The position numbers were made by a program, and so were the translations under genes. The notes below the pieces were generated by a model, which saw nothing but the letters and a program-made list of their open reading frames with translations, was not told the DNA's origin and did no database searches. This document shows positions 1 to 7,146 of a stretch of 31,326 bases of DNA, in pieces. This DNA is from F0422 sp003992255 (GTDB lineage: Bacteria; Bacillota; Negativicutes; Veillonellales; Veillonellaceae): the NCBI RefSeq assembly GCF_003992255.1, contig NZ_RQVA01000020.1, positions 1 to 31,326 on the forward strand, read 5' to 3'. Positions within the stretch are counted from its first letter, which is position 1; each line of letters starts with the position of its first letter.

Positions 1-5
1 AAGAA

Positions 6-45
6 TAGCACTAGCTATTTAGATAGCTAGTGCTAAGAACTTTTT
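6..45 (+). terminator. Terminator-like hairpin at the left edge
   Basis: A perfect 13-bp stem (6-18 with 23-35) closes a TTAG loop and is followed on the plus strand by a run of five T at 41-45, five bases after the stem. This would fit the end of a plus-strand transcript entering from the left, outside the window. On the minus strand the same hairpin is followed only by TTCTT before the window ends, so a back-up terminator for groESL is the other reading. The orientation is uncertain; the stem itself is unmistakable. Confidence 0.6.
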
Positions 46-111
46 ATATGAGCAGCCCCCACATTTGACAAAGAGCCCATTAATAGTCTCATCTCACTTT
101 ATATCACAATG

Positions 112-155
112 CAAAAAGGACTATGAAAGAATAGTCACCTATTCTTTCATAGTCC
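112..155 (-). terminator. Rho-independent terminator of groES-groEL
   Basis: A perfect 17-bp inverted repeat (118-134 with 139-155) encloses a four-base loop and, read on the minus strand, runs directly into TTTTT (113-117). It lies about 50 bases after the groEL stop codon and is a textbook intrinsic terminator for the chaperonin operon. Confidence 0.9.
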
Positions 156-204
156 CCATAGTATTTACTTAGTCAATACTGCGATCCACGGATGCAATCT
201 GAGA

Positions 205-1833
205 TTACATCATACCGCCCATGCCACCCATTGGAGGCATTGGAGGCATCATTGGTGCATTTTCTTCTACTTTATCAGCAACGATAGATTCAGTAGTTAG
301 TACTAATGCTGCGATGGATGCTGCATTTTGCAAGGCAGAGCGTGTTACTTTTGCAGGGTCCACGATACCAGCTTTTACCATGTCTACATATTCTTCTGTT
401 AATGCGTTGAAACCGATACCGCTTTCAGTAGATTTTACACGTTCTACTACTACGGAACCTTCTAAACCTGCATTGTAAGCGATTTGGCGAAGTGGTTCTT
501 CTACAGCACGGCGCACAAGGTTCACACCTGTTAATACGTCACCAGTAGCTTCGATACCGTCTAATGCTGGGATGATGTCGATCAATGTCGTGCCACCACC
601 TGCAACGATACCTTCTTCCACAGCTGCACGAGTCGCATTCAATGCGTCTTCGATGCGAAGTTTTTTATCTTTTAATTCTACTTCAGTTGCTGCACCTACT
701 TCAATGACAGCTACACCGCCAGACAATTTAGCCAAACGTTCTTGCAATTTTTCTTTATCGAATTCAGATGTTGCTTCTTCTGCTTGTGCACGAACTTGTG
801 CTACACGACGAGCAATCACATCTTTGTTACCATTACCATCAACGATGATAGTTTCGTCTTTAGTGATACGAACTTGACGAGCTGTACCTAAGTGTTCTAA
901 TTCCACATTGTCCAACTTCAAGCCTACTTCTTCACTGATGACAGTACCACCAGTTAAAATAGCAATATCTTCTAACATAGCTTTACGACGGTCGCCGAAA
1001 CCAGGAGCTTTTACTGCTACTGCTTTTAATGTACCACGAAGACGGTTCACTACTAATGTAGCCAATGCTTCGCCATCTACATCTTCAGCAATGATCACAA
1101 GTTCTTTACCAAGTTTTACAACTTTTTCAAGAGCTGGCAATAAATCAGCAATCACGGAGATTTTGCGGTCAGTGATCAAAATTAATGGTTCGTTTACAAC
1201 TGCTTCCATTTTATCTGGGTCAGTTACCATGTAAGGAGATAAGTAACCACGGTCGAATTGCATACCTTCTACTACGTTCAATTCAGTTTGTAATGTTTTA
1301 GATTCTTCTACAGTGATAACACCGTCGTTGCCCACACGGTCCATCGCTTCAGCAATTAATGCACCGATTTCTTCGTCAGATGCGGATACAGACGCAACTT
1401 GAGCGATATCTTGTTTACCATTTACATTAATCGCTTTGGATTGAATCTCAGCTACTAATTTTTTCACCGCTAATTCGATACCTTTTTTAAGGATCATTGG
1501 ATTAGCACCAGCTGCTACATTGCGCATACCTTCTTGGATCATAGCTTGTGCCAATACAGTAGCCGTAGTTGTACCATCACCTGCTACATCATTAGTTTTT
1601 GTAGCGACTTCTTTAACTAATTGTGCACCCATGTTTTCAAATGGATCTGGAAGTTCAATATTGCGAGCGATAGTGACACCATCGTTAGTGATTGTTGGGG
1701 CACCAAATTTTTTCTCTAATACTACATTGCGACCTTTAGGTCCTAAAGTTACTTTTACTGCATTTGCTAATTGATCAACGCCACGGCCTAATGCACGGCG
1801 TGCTTCTTCGTTAAATAAAATTTCTTTTGCCAT
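205..1833 (-). CDS. groEL: Chaperonin GroEL (Hsp60), 542 aa
   Basis: Cytosolic ATP-dependent folding chaperonin; 14 copies form the double ring that works with the GroES lid. The protein has the usual length. It shows the family marks in order: MAKEILFNEEARRAL at the N-terminus, the ATP-site stretch TLGPKGRNV near residues 30-38, GDGTTTATVLA near residue 86, the EEGIVAGGG stretch near residue 410, and a flexible Met/Gly-rich tail ending GGMGGMM. The start is fixed by a GGAGG ribosome binding site 8 bases before the ATG. It is the second gene after groES with a 43-base gap, so it shares the groES promoter and the CIRCE operator and should be induced by heat through HrcA. A strong terminator follows. 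Nothing in the protein looks abnormal. Confidence 0.98.
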   Translation of the reverse strand: MAKEILFNEEARRALGRGVDQLANAVKVTLGPKGRNVVLEKKFGAPTITNDGVTIARNIELPDPFENMGAQLVKEVATKTNDVAGDGTTTATVLAQAMIQEGMRNVAAGANPMILKKGIELAVKKLVAEIQSKAINVNGKQDIAQVASVSASDEEIGALIAEAMDRVGNDGVITVEESKTLQTELNVVEGMQFDRGYLSPYMVTDPDKMEAVVNEPLILITDRKISVIADLLPALEKVVKLGKELVIIAEDVDGEALATLVVNRLRGTLKAVAVKAPGFGDRRKAMLEDIAILTGGTVISEEVGLKLDNVELEHLGTARQVRITKDETIIVDGNGNKDVIARRVAQVRAQAEEATSEFDKEKLQERLAKLSGGVAVIEVGAATEVELKDKKLRIEDALNATRAAVEEGIVAGGGTTLIDIIPALDGIEATGDVLTGVNLVRRAVEEPLRQIAYNAGLEGSVVVERVKSTESGIGFNALTEEYVDMVKAGIVDPAKVTRSALQNAASIAALVLTTESIVADKVEENAPMMPPMPPMGGMGGMM

Positions 1834-1876
1834 TGTCTAGCCTCCTATGCAAGGGATACTCCCTCAATTGCTTAGA

Positions 1877-2155
1877 TTATAATACTGCTAAAATATCTTT
1901 TTCACTGATGATTAAATGGTCAAGACCATCGATTTTGAATTCAGTGCCAGCATATTTGGAGAACATAACTGTATCGCCCACTTTAACTTCTGGTGCTACA
2001 CGTTCGCCATTGTCACATAATTTACCAGGACCCACAGCAATAACCGTTCCTTCAGATGGACGTTCTTTTGTGGAAGATGCTAAAAAGATACCACTTTCCG
2101 TTTTTGTTTCTACTTCTAATACACGAATGATGACACGATCGCCTAATGGTTTCAT
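1877..2155 (-). CDS. groES: Co-chaperonin GroES, 92 aa
   Basis: Heptameric lid of the GroEL chamber. The open frame can be read from 2203, but the true start is the ATG at 2155: it follows an AGAGG ribosome binding site and gives the standard N-terminus MKPLGDRVIIR, while the longer form would run through the CIRCE operator. The mobile loop (about residues 16-32, around the TESGI stretch) that contacts GroEL is present, as is the C-terminal DILAVL. First gene of the groES-groEL operon. Confidence 0.97.
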   Translation of the reverse strand: MKPLGDRVIIRVLEVETKTESGIFLASSTKERPSEGTVIAVGPGKLCDNGERVAPEVKVGDTVMFSKYAGTEFKIDGLDHLIISEKDILAVL

Positions 2156-2192
2156 TGTTATACCTCTTCTCATATACACTATAATATCGATG

Positions 2193-2219
2193 TTAGCACT
2201 CAATAAGAGTGAGTGCTAA
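2193..2219 (-). promoter_or_regulatory. CIRCE operator (HrcA binding site)
   Basis: Exact match to the CIRCE consensus: TTAGCACTC, nine bases, GAGTGCTAA, a 27-bp inverted repeat without mismatch. It sits just downstream of the -10 box and upstream of the groES ribosome binding site, the usual place for repression of groESL by HrcA. The hrcA gene itself is not in the window. Confidence 0.97.
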
Positions 2220-2230
2220 TCACAAGTATT

Positions 2231-2258
2231 ATTATAAATCATTTTTAAATTTTTGCAA
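2231..2258 (-). promoter_or_regulatory. Sigma-70 type promoter of groES-groEL
   Basis: On the minus strand TTGCAA (2253-2258) and TATAAT (2231-2236) are 16 bases apart. The -10 is a perfect consensus and the CIRCE operator begins 11 bases downstream of it, over the expected transcription start. No CtsR-type repeat was seen. Confidence 0.8.
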
Positions 2259-2294
2259 GTCTTTTTTGACTTTTTGACCAAATGCCTATATCAC

Positions 2295-2867
2295 TTATTT
2301 TTTTGTTTGATAGGCTGCGATGATTTTCTTACATGTTTCTAGTACACTAATCCTCTTATCCATACTGAAAGTCCGGATTTTTTCATACGCTTTCTCTTCT
2401 GAAAAACCATGAAGTTCCATCAATATGCCTGTAGCCTTTGACAAATATTTTCGTTCTTCTAAAGAATTTTCTACACCTTTTAATTGATTCCTTAAATCGC
2501 ACTCTTCTTGAAAGCGAGCCATAGCCATCTGCAAGGCAGGGCCTAAATCTTGTTCTCGTAAAGGTTTTATTAAGTAGCCATACACCCCAGATTGGGATGC
2601 CTTTTGGATTAAATCATCTTGGCTATAGGCTGTTAATAGCACCACTGGCGCTAATCGTTTATGACGAATTTGTCGCGCTGCCTCAATGCCATCTAATGTC
2701 GGCATTTTCACATCCATGAGCACTATATCTGGCGCAAGGTCTTGGCATAGTTGGATGGCTTCGACTCCATTGGCACCTTCACCTATAACGGTATGGCCTT
2801 GGCTTTCTAATATATCTCGCAAGTCCATGCGAATCAGCGACTCATCATCTACTATTAAGACGCGCAT
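2295..2867 (-). CDS. pdtaR: ANTAR-domain response regulator (PdtaR/EutV type), 190 aa
   Basis: Cytosolic two-component output protein that binds RNA rather than DNA. Residues 1-120 are a receiver domain: acidic pair D7-D8, phospho-acceptor D52 in VLMDVKMP, the conserved Thr in LLTAYS and the Lys in YLIKP. A coiled linker leads to a C-terminal ANTAR domain (about 130-187, including SKATGILMELHGFSEEKAY). In the family, phosphorylated ANTAR proteins bind twin hairpins and prevent transcription termination; the targets here cannot be named. The start overlaps the end of the kinase gene by 23 bases and follows a GGAGA site, so kinase and regulator are translationally coupled. No ethanolamine-use genes are near, so EutV proper is less likely than a PdtaR-like general regulator. 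Confidence 0.92.
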   Translation of the reverse strand: MRVLIVDDESLIRMDLRDILESQGHTVIGEGANGVEAIQLCQDLAPDIVLMDVKMPTLDGIEAARQIRHKRLAPVVLLTAYSQDDLIQKASQSGVYGYLIKPLREQDLGPALQMAMARFQEECDLRNQLKGVENSLEERKYLSKATGILMELHGFSEEKAYEKIRTFSMDKRISVLETCKKIIAAYQTKK

Positions 2868-4305
2868 ACTCTTCTCCTTTGTGAACCCAAATATCTACTA
2901 CAGTCCCTGTTCCTTGGGATGTCCAAGAAATTTTTCCATTCAGTTCATTCCGCACCAAGTTGTCAATAATTTGTAATCCCAACCTGCATTGTCTGGTACT
3001 TTCAAAATCATCTGGCAAACCACAGCCAGTATCTCGGATAGTAATGTGTAGCATATCACGTTGTCCATCGTCTTTTACTTCACGTACATCTACCTGCACG
3101 TGACCTTCTGTTTTATCTTTGAAAGCATGTTTAAAAAGATTGGAAAAGAGTTCATTCATCACTAAGGACACATAGCTGGCCTTGTGGGATGACATAATGA
3201 TGTCTTCCCCTGTATAGTCCATGTCGATGCGCTGATCAGAAGAGCCTAATCCTTGTCGCAACAACCGCCACAATTCTTCGATAATGCTGCGCAATGCCAC
3301 ATAATCTTCATCAAAATTCGATACGATTTCATGGACGAGAGCCATACTTTCAATACGATGAATGCTGTCTTGTAAAGCTTGTTTCACATCATCAGATCCA
3401 CTGCGACGACTTTGCATGCGAAGTAAGCCTGCCACAGATTGCAAATTATTTTTTACACGATGATGTACTTCTTTGATGACGGAGTTTTTCACCAGGAGTT
3501 CCTGATCGCGTTTGCGCAATTCTGTTTTATCTTGTAATACTAAAATGCCACGCTTCCACTTCACTCCAAGAACGACGGGAATCATCACTTGTCGCAATGC
3601 AATGTCACCATATAACTCCTCATCAATGGTACCCACTCTATCTTCTAAGGCCTTTTTGATACGACCAACTTTTAAGGTACTACTATAAATAGACGTTCCC
3701 TGTAATCGTCGATCGATACCAAAAATATCTCCTAGTTTTTTCGCCGCTCGGTTCGCATACAGTATGGTTCCGTCTTGTTCAAAAAAGAGAATCCCGTCTA
3801 GGACGGAAATGCCCTCATACAGTTCTGGTTGCTGTAGTTGTGGTACCAACATACCTTGAAAGGTCGTTTGTGACACGATGGACATAAACTCGTCATAGCG
3901 ACTAGAATACACTTCCGACACTGGGTTTGTGAAGGCACAGGCACCGATGCATTTGCCCCCATTATCTACGATAGGATACACGTAAGCATGATATGATTCC
4001 ATTGTGATACCAGTATCAGTCGGTTCCTCCCAGTCCATGAGACCTGTGTAAGGTTTGCCACTACGTAACATCTGCTGGATAGGATGTTCCATAGATACTT
4101 CGTATTTCTGCACCATTCCCGTATGATCACTATCGAGAGCTCCACTTAGCAAAAGGTGTCCATCCTTAGCTTGCACTAAGAGGGACACCCCTTGTTCACT
4201 GATGGCTTTACCAAAGCTCAATCGTTCGGAGAACTGTAATAGTAAAGCCTGTTGTGTTGGATATAAATCTGTTTCTTTGTTAAGAATGTCTTTCCAACTA
4301 GCCAT
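2845..4305 (-). CDS. pdtaS: PdtaS/EutW-type sensor histidine kinase, 486 aa
   Basis: Soluble sensor kinase expected to phosphorylate the ANTAR regulator encoded directly after it. No signal peptide or membrane segment is visible. Layout: an N-terminal GAF-like sensor domain of the H_kinase_N type (about 1-150), a PAS domain (about 160-265), then a HisKA_2 dimerisation region with the phospho-acceptor His in VHHRVKNNLQ, and a HATPase_c domain with the N-box NELFSNLFKHAF, DTGCGLP and the GLQIIDNLV segment. The ATG at 4305 is preferred over the longer frame to 4356 because AAGGA lies just upstream and the extra residues would be read out of the tsaD tail. It overlaps the last 8 bases of tsaD, so it belongs to the tsaE-tsaB-rimI-tsaD transcript. 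Confidence 0.92.
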   Translation of the reverse strand: MASWKDILNKETDLYPTQQALLLQFSERLSFGKAISEQGVSLLVQAKDGHLLLSGALDSDHTGMVQKYEVSMEHPIQQMLRSGKPYTGLMDWEEPTDTGITMESYHAYVYPIVDNGGKCIGACAFTNPVSEVYSSRYDEFMSIVSQTTFQGMLVPQLQQPELYEGISVLDGILFFEQDGTILYANRAAKKLGDIFGIDRRLQGTSIYSSTLKVGRIKKALEDRVGTIDEELYGDIALRQVMIPVVLGVKWKRGILVLQDKTELRKRDQELLVKNSVIKEVHHRVKNNLQSVAGLLRMQSRRSGSDDVKQALQDSIHRIESMALVHEIVSNFDEDYVALRSIIEELWRLLRQGLGSSDQRIDMDYTGEDIIMSSHKASYVSLVMNELFSNLFKHAFKDKTEGHVQVDVREVKDDGQRDMLHITIRDTGCGLPDDFESTRQCRLGLQIIDNLVRNELNGKISWTSQGTGTVVDIWVHKGEEYARLNSR

Positions 4306-5338
4306 GTTGGTTTCCTTTCCACAAATCGCTGCCCAATGGAATGGACGGTTTTGCATTCAATGTGTAATTGCTGAATTTACCAGCTTGTGCCATATAATAG
4401 GCTCTACAACCAATCATAGCTGCATTATCTGTGGCCAACATAGATCCTGCTGTGAGGTATGTCAAGCATTCTGCTTCGCACATGGCTTGTAAATCTCGTT
4501 GCAGTCCGCTGTTAGCCGACACGCCACCAGCTAGGGCAATCTTAGTTTCTTTTAAGGTGTGGGCCGCTTCTTTCATCTTCTCTACCAATACGTCTGTAAT
4601 AGCCTTTTGAAAGGAGGCTGCCACATCTTCATGACAGATAGCTTCCCCTTTTTGTTGTTTTCCATTGATATAGTTAAGCACCGCAGATTTTAAACCACTA
4701 AAGCTAAAGTCAAAGTTTCCTTTTTCTAGCAATGGCCGCGGAAAATCAATAGCCTCCGGATTGCCTTCTTTCGCCAACGCATCAATATGTGGTCCTCCTG
4801 GATATGGGTACCCCAACACCCGGGCGATTTTATCAAAAGCTTCACCTGCCGCATCATCACGTGTTTGACCTAGTACCTGGAAACTTTCATAATCTGTCAT
4901 ATGGACTATCATAGTATGTCCCCCAGATACAACTAAGCACAAGAATGGCGGTTCTAACTTAGGGTGCAACAGGAAGTTTGCAAAGATATGACCTTCCATA
5001 TGATGAACGCCTATCAAAGGAATGTCTTTTGCAAAGGATAGGGCCTTTGCCGCTGACACACCTACCAACAGAGCCCCTACTAAACCAGGCCCATAGGTGA
5101 CACCGATATGATCTATATCGTCTAATGTCAAATTCGCATCTACCAAAGCTTGGTCAATAACTGGCATAATCTGTTCTATATGATGACGGGATGCCACTTC
5201 TGGTACGACACCACCAAATTTTCTATGAATGGGCACTTGACTAGAAATCACATTGGAGATGACTGTTCTTCCATCTTGTAACACCGCTGCCGATGTTTCA
5301 TCACAGCTAGTTTCAATAGCTAATGTGTAGATACTCAT
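4298..5338 (-). CDS. tsaD: tRNA N6-adenosine threonylcarbamoyltransferase TsaD, 346 aa
   Basis: Catalytic subunit that transfers the threonylcarbamoyl group from TC-AMP to A37 of ANN-decoding tRNAs (t6A). It belongs to the ASKHA/Kae1 fold and shows IETSCDETSAAV at the start, the metal-binding His pair H113 and H117 in HHMEGH, YGPGLVGALLVG, VSGGHT and, near the C-terminus, LAGGVSANSGL. Length is normal. Its ATG overlaps the rimI stop by 4 bases (ATGA) and its end overlaps the kinase start by 8 bases. The partner subunits TsaB and TsaE are encoded upstream in the same run; TsaC/Sua5, which makes TC-AMP, is not in the window. Confidence 0.97.
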   Translation of the reverse strand: MSIYTLAIETSCDETSAAVLQDGRTVISNVISSQVPIHRKFGGVVPEVASRHHIEQIMPVIDQALVDANLTLDDIDHIGVTYGPGLVGALLVGVSAAKALSFAKDIPLIGVHHMEGHIFANFLLHPKLEPPFLCLVVSGGHTMIVHMTDYESFQVLGQTRDDAAGEAFDKIARVLGYPYPGGPHIDALAKEGNPEAIDFPRPLLEKGNFDFSFSGLKSAVLNYINGKQQKGEAICHEDVAASFQKAITDVLVEKMKEAAHTLKETKIALAGGVSANSGLQRDLQAMCEAECLTYLTAGSMLATDNAAMIGCRAYYMAQAGKFSNYTLNAKPSIPLGSDLWKGNQHG

Positions 5339-5787
5339 GCCAGTTCCTCCATTTCTTTTGTCATAATCAGACCATCTTCTACTGGATCTGAATAAAATTG
5401 TTTGCGTACTCCTACTACTGTAAAGCCAAGTCTACGATACATGGCTTGGGCTGCAATATTGGACACACGCACTTCTAAAAAAATATGTTTCATACCTCGT
5501 TTACGGAGCATTTGCGTTAACTTACGAGTCATTTTAGCGCCATAACCTGCACGACGATATTCAGGATGAATAGCAATATTTGTAATTTGTCCTTCGTCCA
5601 ACACTAGCCAAGATCCGGCATAGCCAATGATCTTGCCATCATCTGTTTCTGCCACAAGGTACAGCTTATCTTCTACTTCTAAATCATCTATGAGGGCTTC
5701 TTTTGACCATGGTGTTGAGAAGCATGCTATTTCTATTTCGTAGATGCCTTCAATATCACTTCGTAAGGCTTCTCGTAATGTGACCAT
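5335..5787 (-). CDS. rimI: Ribosomal protein alanine N-acetyltransferase RimI family, 150 aa
   Basis: GNAT-fold enzyme that acetylates protein N-termini, classically the N-terminal Ala of ribosomal protein S18. Motif A for acetyl-CoA binding is seen as IAIHPEYRRAGYGAKM, followed by FLEVRVSNIAAQAMYRRLGF, a RimI hallmark. Length matches the family. The start codon shares one base with the tsaB stop (TAATG), and the stop overlaps tsaD, so it is embedded in the t6A operon, as is common in bacteria. The substrate in this organism is inferred from the family only. Confidence 0.93.
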   Translation of the reverse strand: MVTLREALRSDIEGIYEIEIACFSTPWSKEALIDDLEVEDKLYLVAETDDGKIIGYAGSWLVLDEGQITNIAIHPEYRRAGYGAKMTRKLTQMLRKRGMKHIFLEVRVSNIAAQAMYRRLGFTVVGVRKQFYSDPVEDGLIMTKEMEELA

Positions 5788-6575
5788 TATCGTTCACCTG
5801 CTGCTTCACGGACTACTACTGTAGGTTCTACGTAGGTACCAGTAGCTAAGATGTCTTTATGTTTCTCATCCCACACCACTTCCGCTTCCGATTTGCGAAT
5901 ATAGAATGGCTCAATAGACTGCGCATCAGGAATCGAACCGTTCATAAATTGTGGCAATGCCACTTGAATGACATGAGATGCCCGTGGACGTTGTTTAGAT
6001 TCATGTCCTAGTGCGAGTTTCATAGGATCAATACAGCCTTCTTCTACGCCTAGGGCATATTCTTTTTCTAGACGTTTTAGACCATCCCCCACGATTATTA
6101 CTGGATATGACTCACATAATGCCACTAAGGATGTTAGCAATTCTGGTACTTGGTGAACTTCCACCGAGTCCAGTGCATCCATCGTTGCGCCATTCCATGC
6201 ATATTGACGAGCATACACTTGCTTTTTCTGTGCATCCACAACGGTACACACACGATAATTAGAGTACATAAACCCTTGTGCCAATACGTCTGTAGTAAGC
6301 ACTCCTACTACAGGAACATTCCAAGCGTAGCCCAGGGCCTTTGCCGTGCCTAAGCCAATGCGTAATCCCGTAAAGGATCCCGGTCCAATGGTAACGGCAA
6401 TACCTGTGATATCAGATTTCTTTACTTTCCCCGTTGTCAACACCGTTTCAATGTGTGGCACCAGTTGCTCAGAATGAGTAAGACCTGCTTGCACAATGAG
6501 TTCGCTCCGTATTTCTTTGTCATTTCCCACCGCCACACTGGCAATGGCGCTACTCGTTTCAATTCCTAAAATCAT
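5787..6575 (-). CDS. tsaB: t6A synthesis scaffold protein TsaB, 262 aa
   Basis: Inactive ASKHA-fold paralogue of TsaD that binds TsaD and TsaE to build the t6A synthase. Recognised by ILGIETSSAIASVAVG at the N-terminus, GLTHSEQLVPHIE and GPGSFTGLRIGLGTAKAL. The frame is open back to 6674, but the start chosen is the ATG at 6575: GGAGA lies six bases upstream and it makes an ATGA overlap with the tsaE stop. The C-terminal third, after about residue 165, is less conserved, as usual for TsaB. Confidence 0.95.
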   Translation of the reverse strand: MILGIETSSAIASVAVGNDKEIRSELIVQAGLTHSEQLVPHIETVLTTGKVKKSDITGIAVTIGPGSFTGLRIGLGTAKALGYAWNVPVVGVLTTDVLAQGFMYSNYRVCTVVDAQKKQVYARQYAWNGATMDALDSVEVHQVPELLTSLVALCESYPVIIVGDGLKRLEKEYALGVEEGCIDPMKLALGHESKQRPRASHVIQVALPQFMNGSIPDAQSIEPFYIRKSEAEVVWDEKHKDILATGTYVEPTVVVREAAGER

Positions 6576-7045
6576 AGGTTTTCTCCTATGCATTGCAATG
6601 TATCCTCTGAAAGTAAGTCCGTACGAACTGTAAACTGACGAGATCCATCTGCATTTACGTCGATAGTAATCCAAACCGTTGTGTCTGGTAACTCATCTTC
6701 AAACTTACTAGCCCATTCCACAACGGACTTTGTTTCCTCTGTATATTCGTAAAAGCCGATGGTTTCCAGTTCTTCTACTAAGTCCATTCGATACAAATCA
6801 AAGTGATACAAATAGATTCCATCTACTTCATAGGTATTCATCAAAGCAAAGGTAGGGCTTGTCACTTCTTCTGTAACTCCAAAGCCCTTTGCAATCCCTT
6901 GGGAAAAATGTGTTTTCCCTGCCCCTAGTGTGCCATCTAGAGCAATACAAATAGAGCTTTCATAGTCTTTTATAAATCTCCCTAAGCTGCGACCTAGAGC
7001 CAACGTTTCCTCTACGGAATGCGTTGTATATTGTATGGTGTTCAT
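6572..7045 (-). CDS. tsaE: tRNA t6A synthesis ATPase TsaE, 157 aa
   Basis: P-loop ATPase that resets the TsaB-TsaD complex between catalytic cycles. The Walker A motif GTLGAGKTHF is at about residues 39-48; SPTFALMNTYEV and YHFDLYRM follow in the order typical of the family, and the late VVEWASKF carries the conserved Trp. Length is normal. An AAGGA site precedes the ATG. It is separated from the upstream thiL stop by 101 bases in which I see no terminator, so transcription from the fic-thiL side probably continues into it. Confidence 0.95.
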   Translation of the reverse strand: MNTIQYTTHSVEETLALGRSLGRFIKDYESSICIALDGTLGAGKTHFSQGIAKGFGVTEEVTSPTFALMNTYEVDGIYLYHFDLYRMDLVEELETIGFYEYTEETKSVVEWASKFEDELPDTTVWITIDVNADGSRQFTVRTDLLSEDTLQCIGENL

Positions 7046-7146
7046 AGTATTCCTTTATCATTGAATTTTAATTAGTAAGCTACCTATATCGCATACTCAT
7101 ACCGCATCATGATCACTAGATAAGACTAGGATTTTCTATTCAATAC

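Noticed and set aside
221..1774. Several plus-strand open frames of 80-110 codons opposite groEL
   Set aside because: They are antisense shadows of a strongly biased gene, have no ribosome binding sites and resemble no known family.
2262..2275. Possible terminator after the ANTAR regulator gene (AGTC-T6-GACT)
   Set aside because: The stem is only about 4 bp and it lies upstream of the groESL -35; too weak to call.
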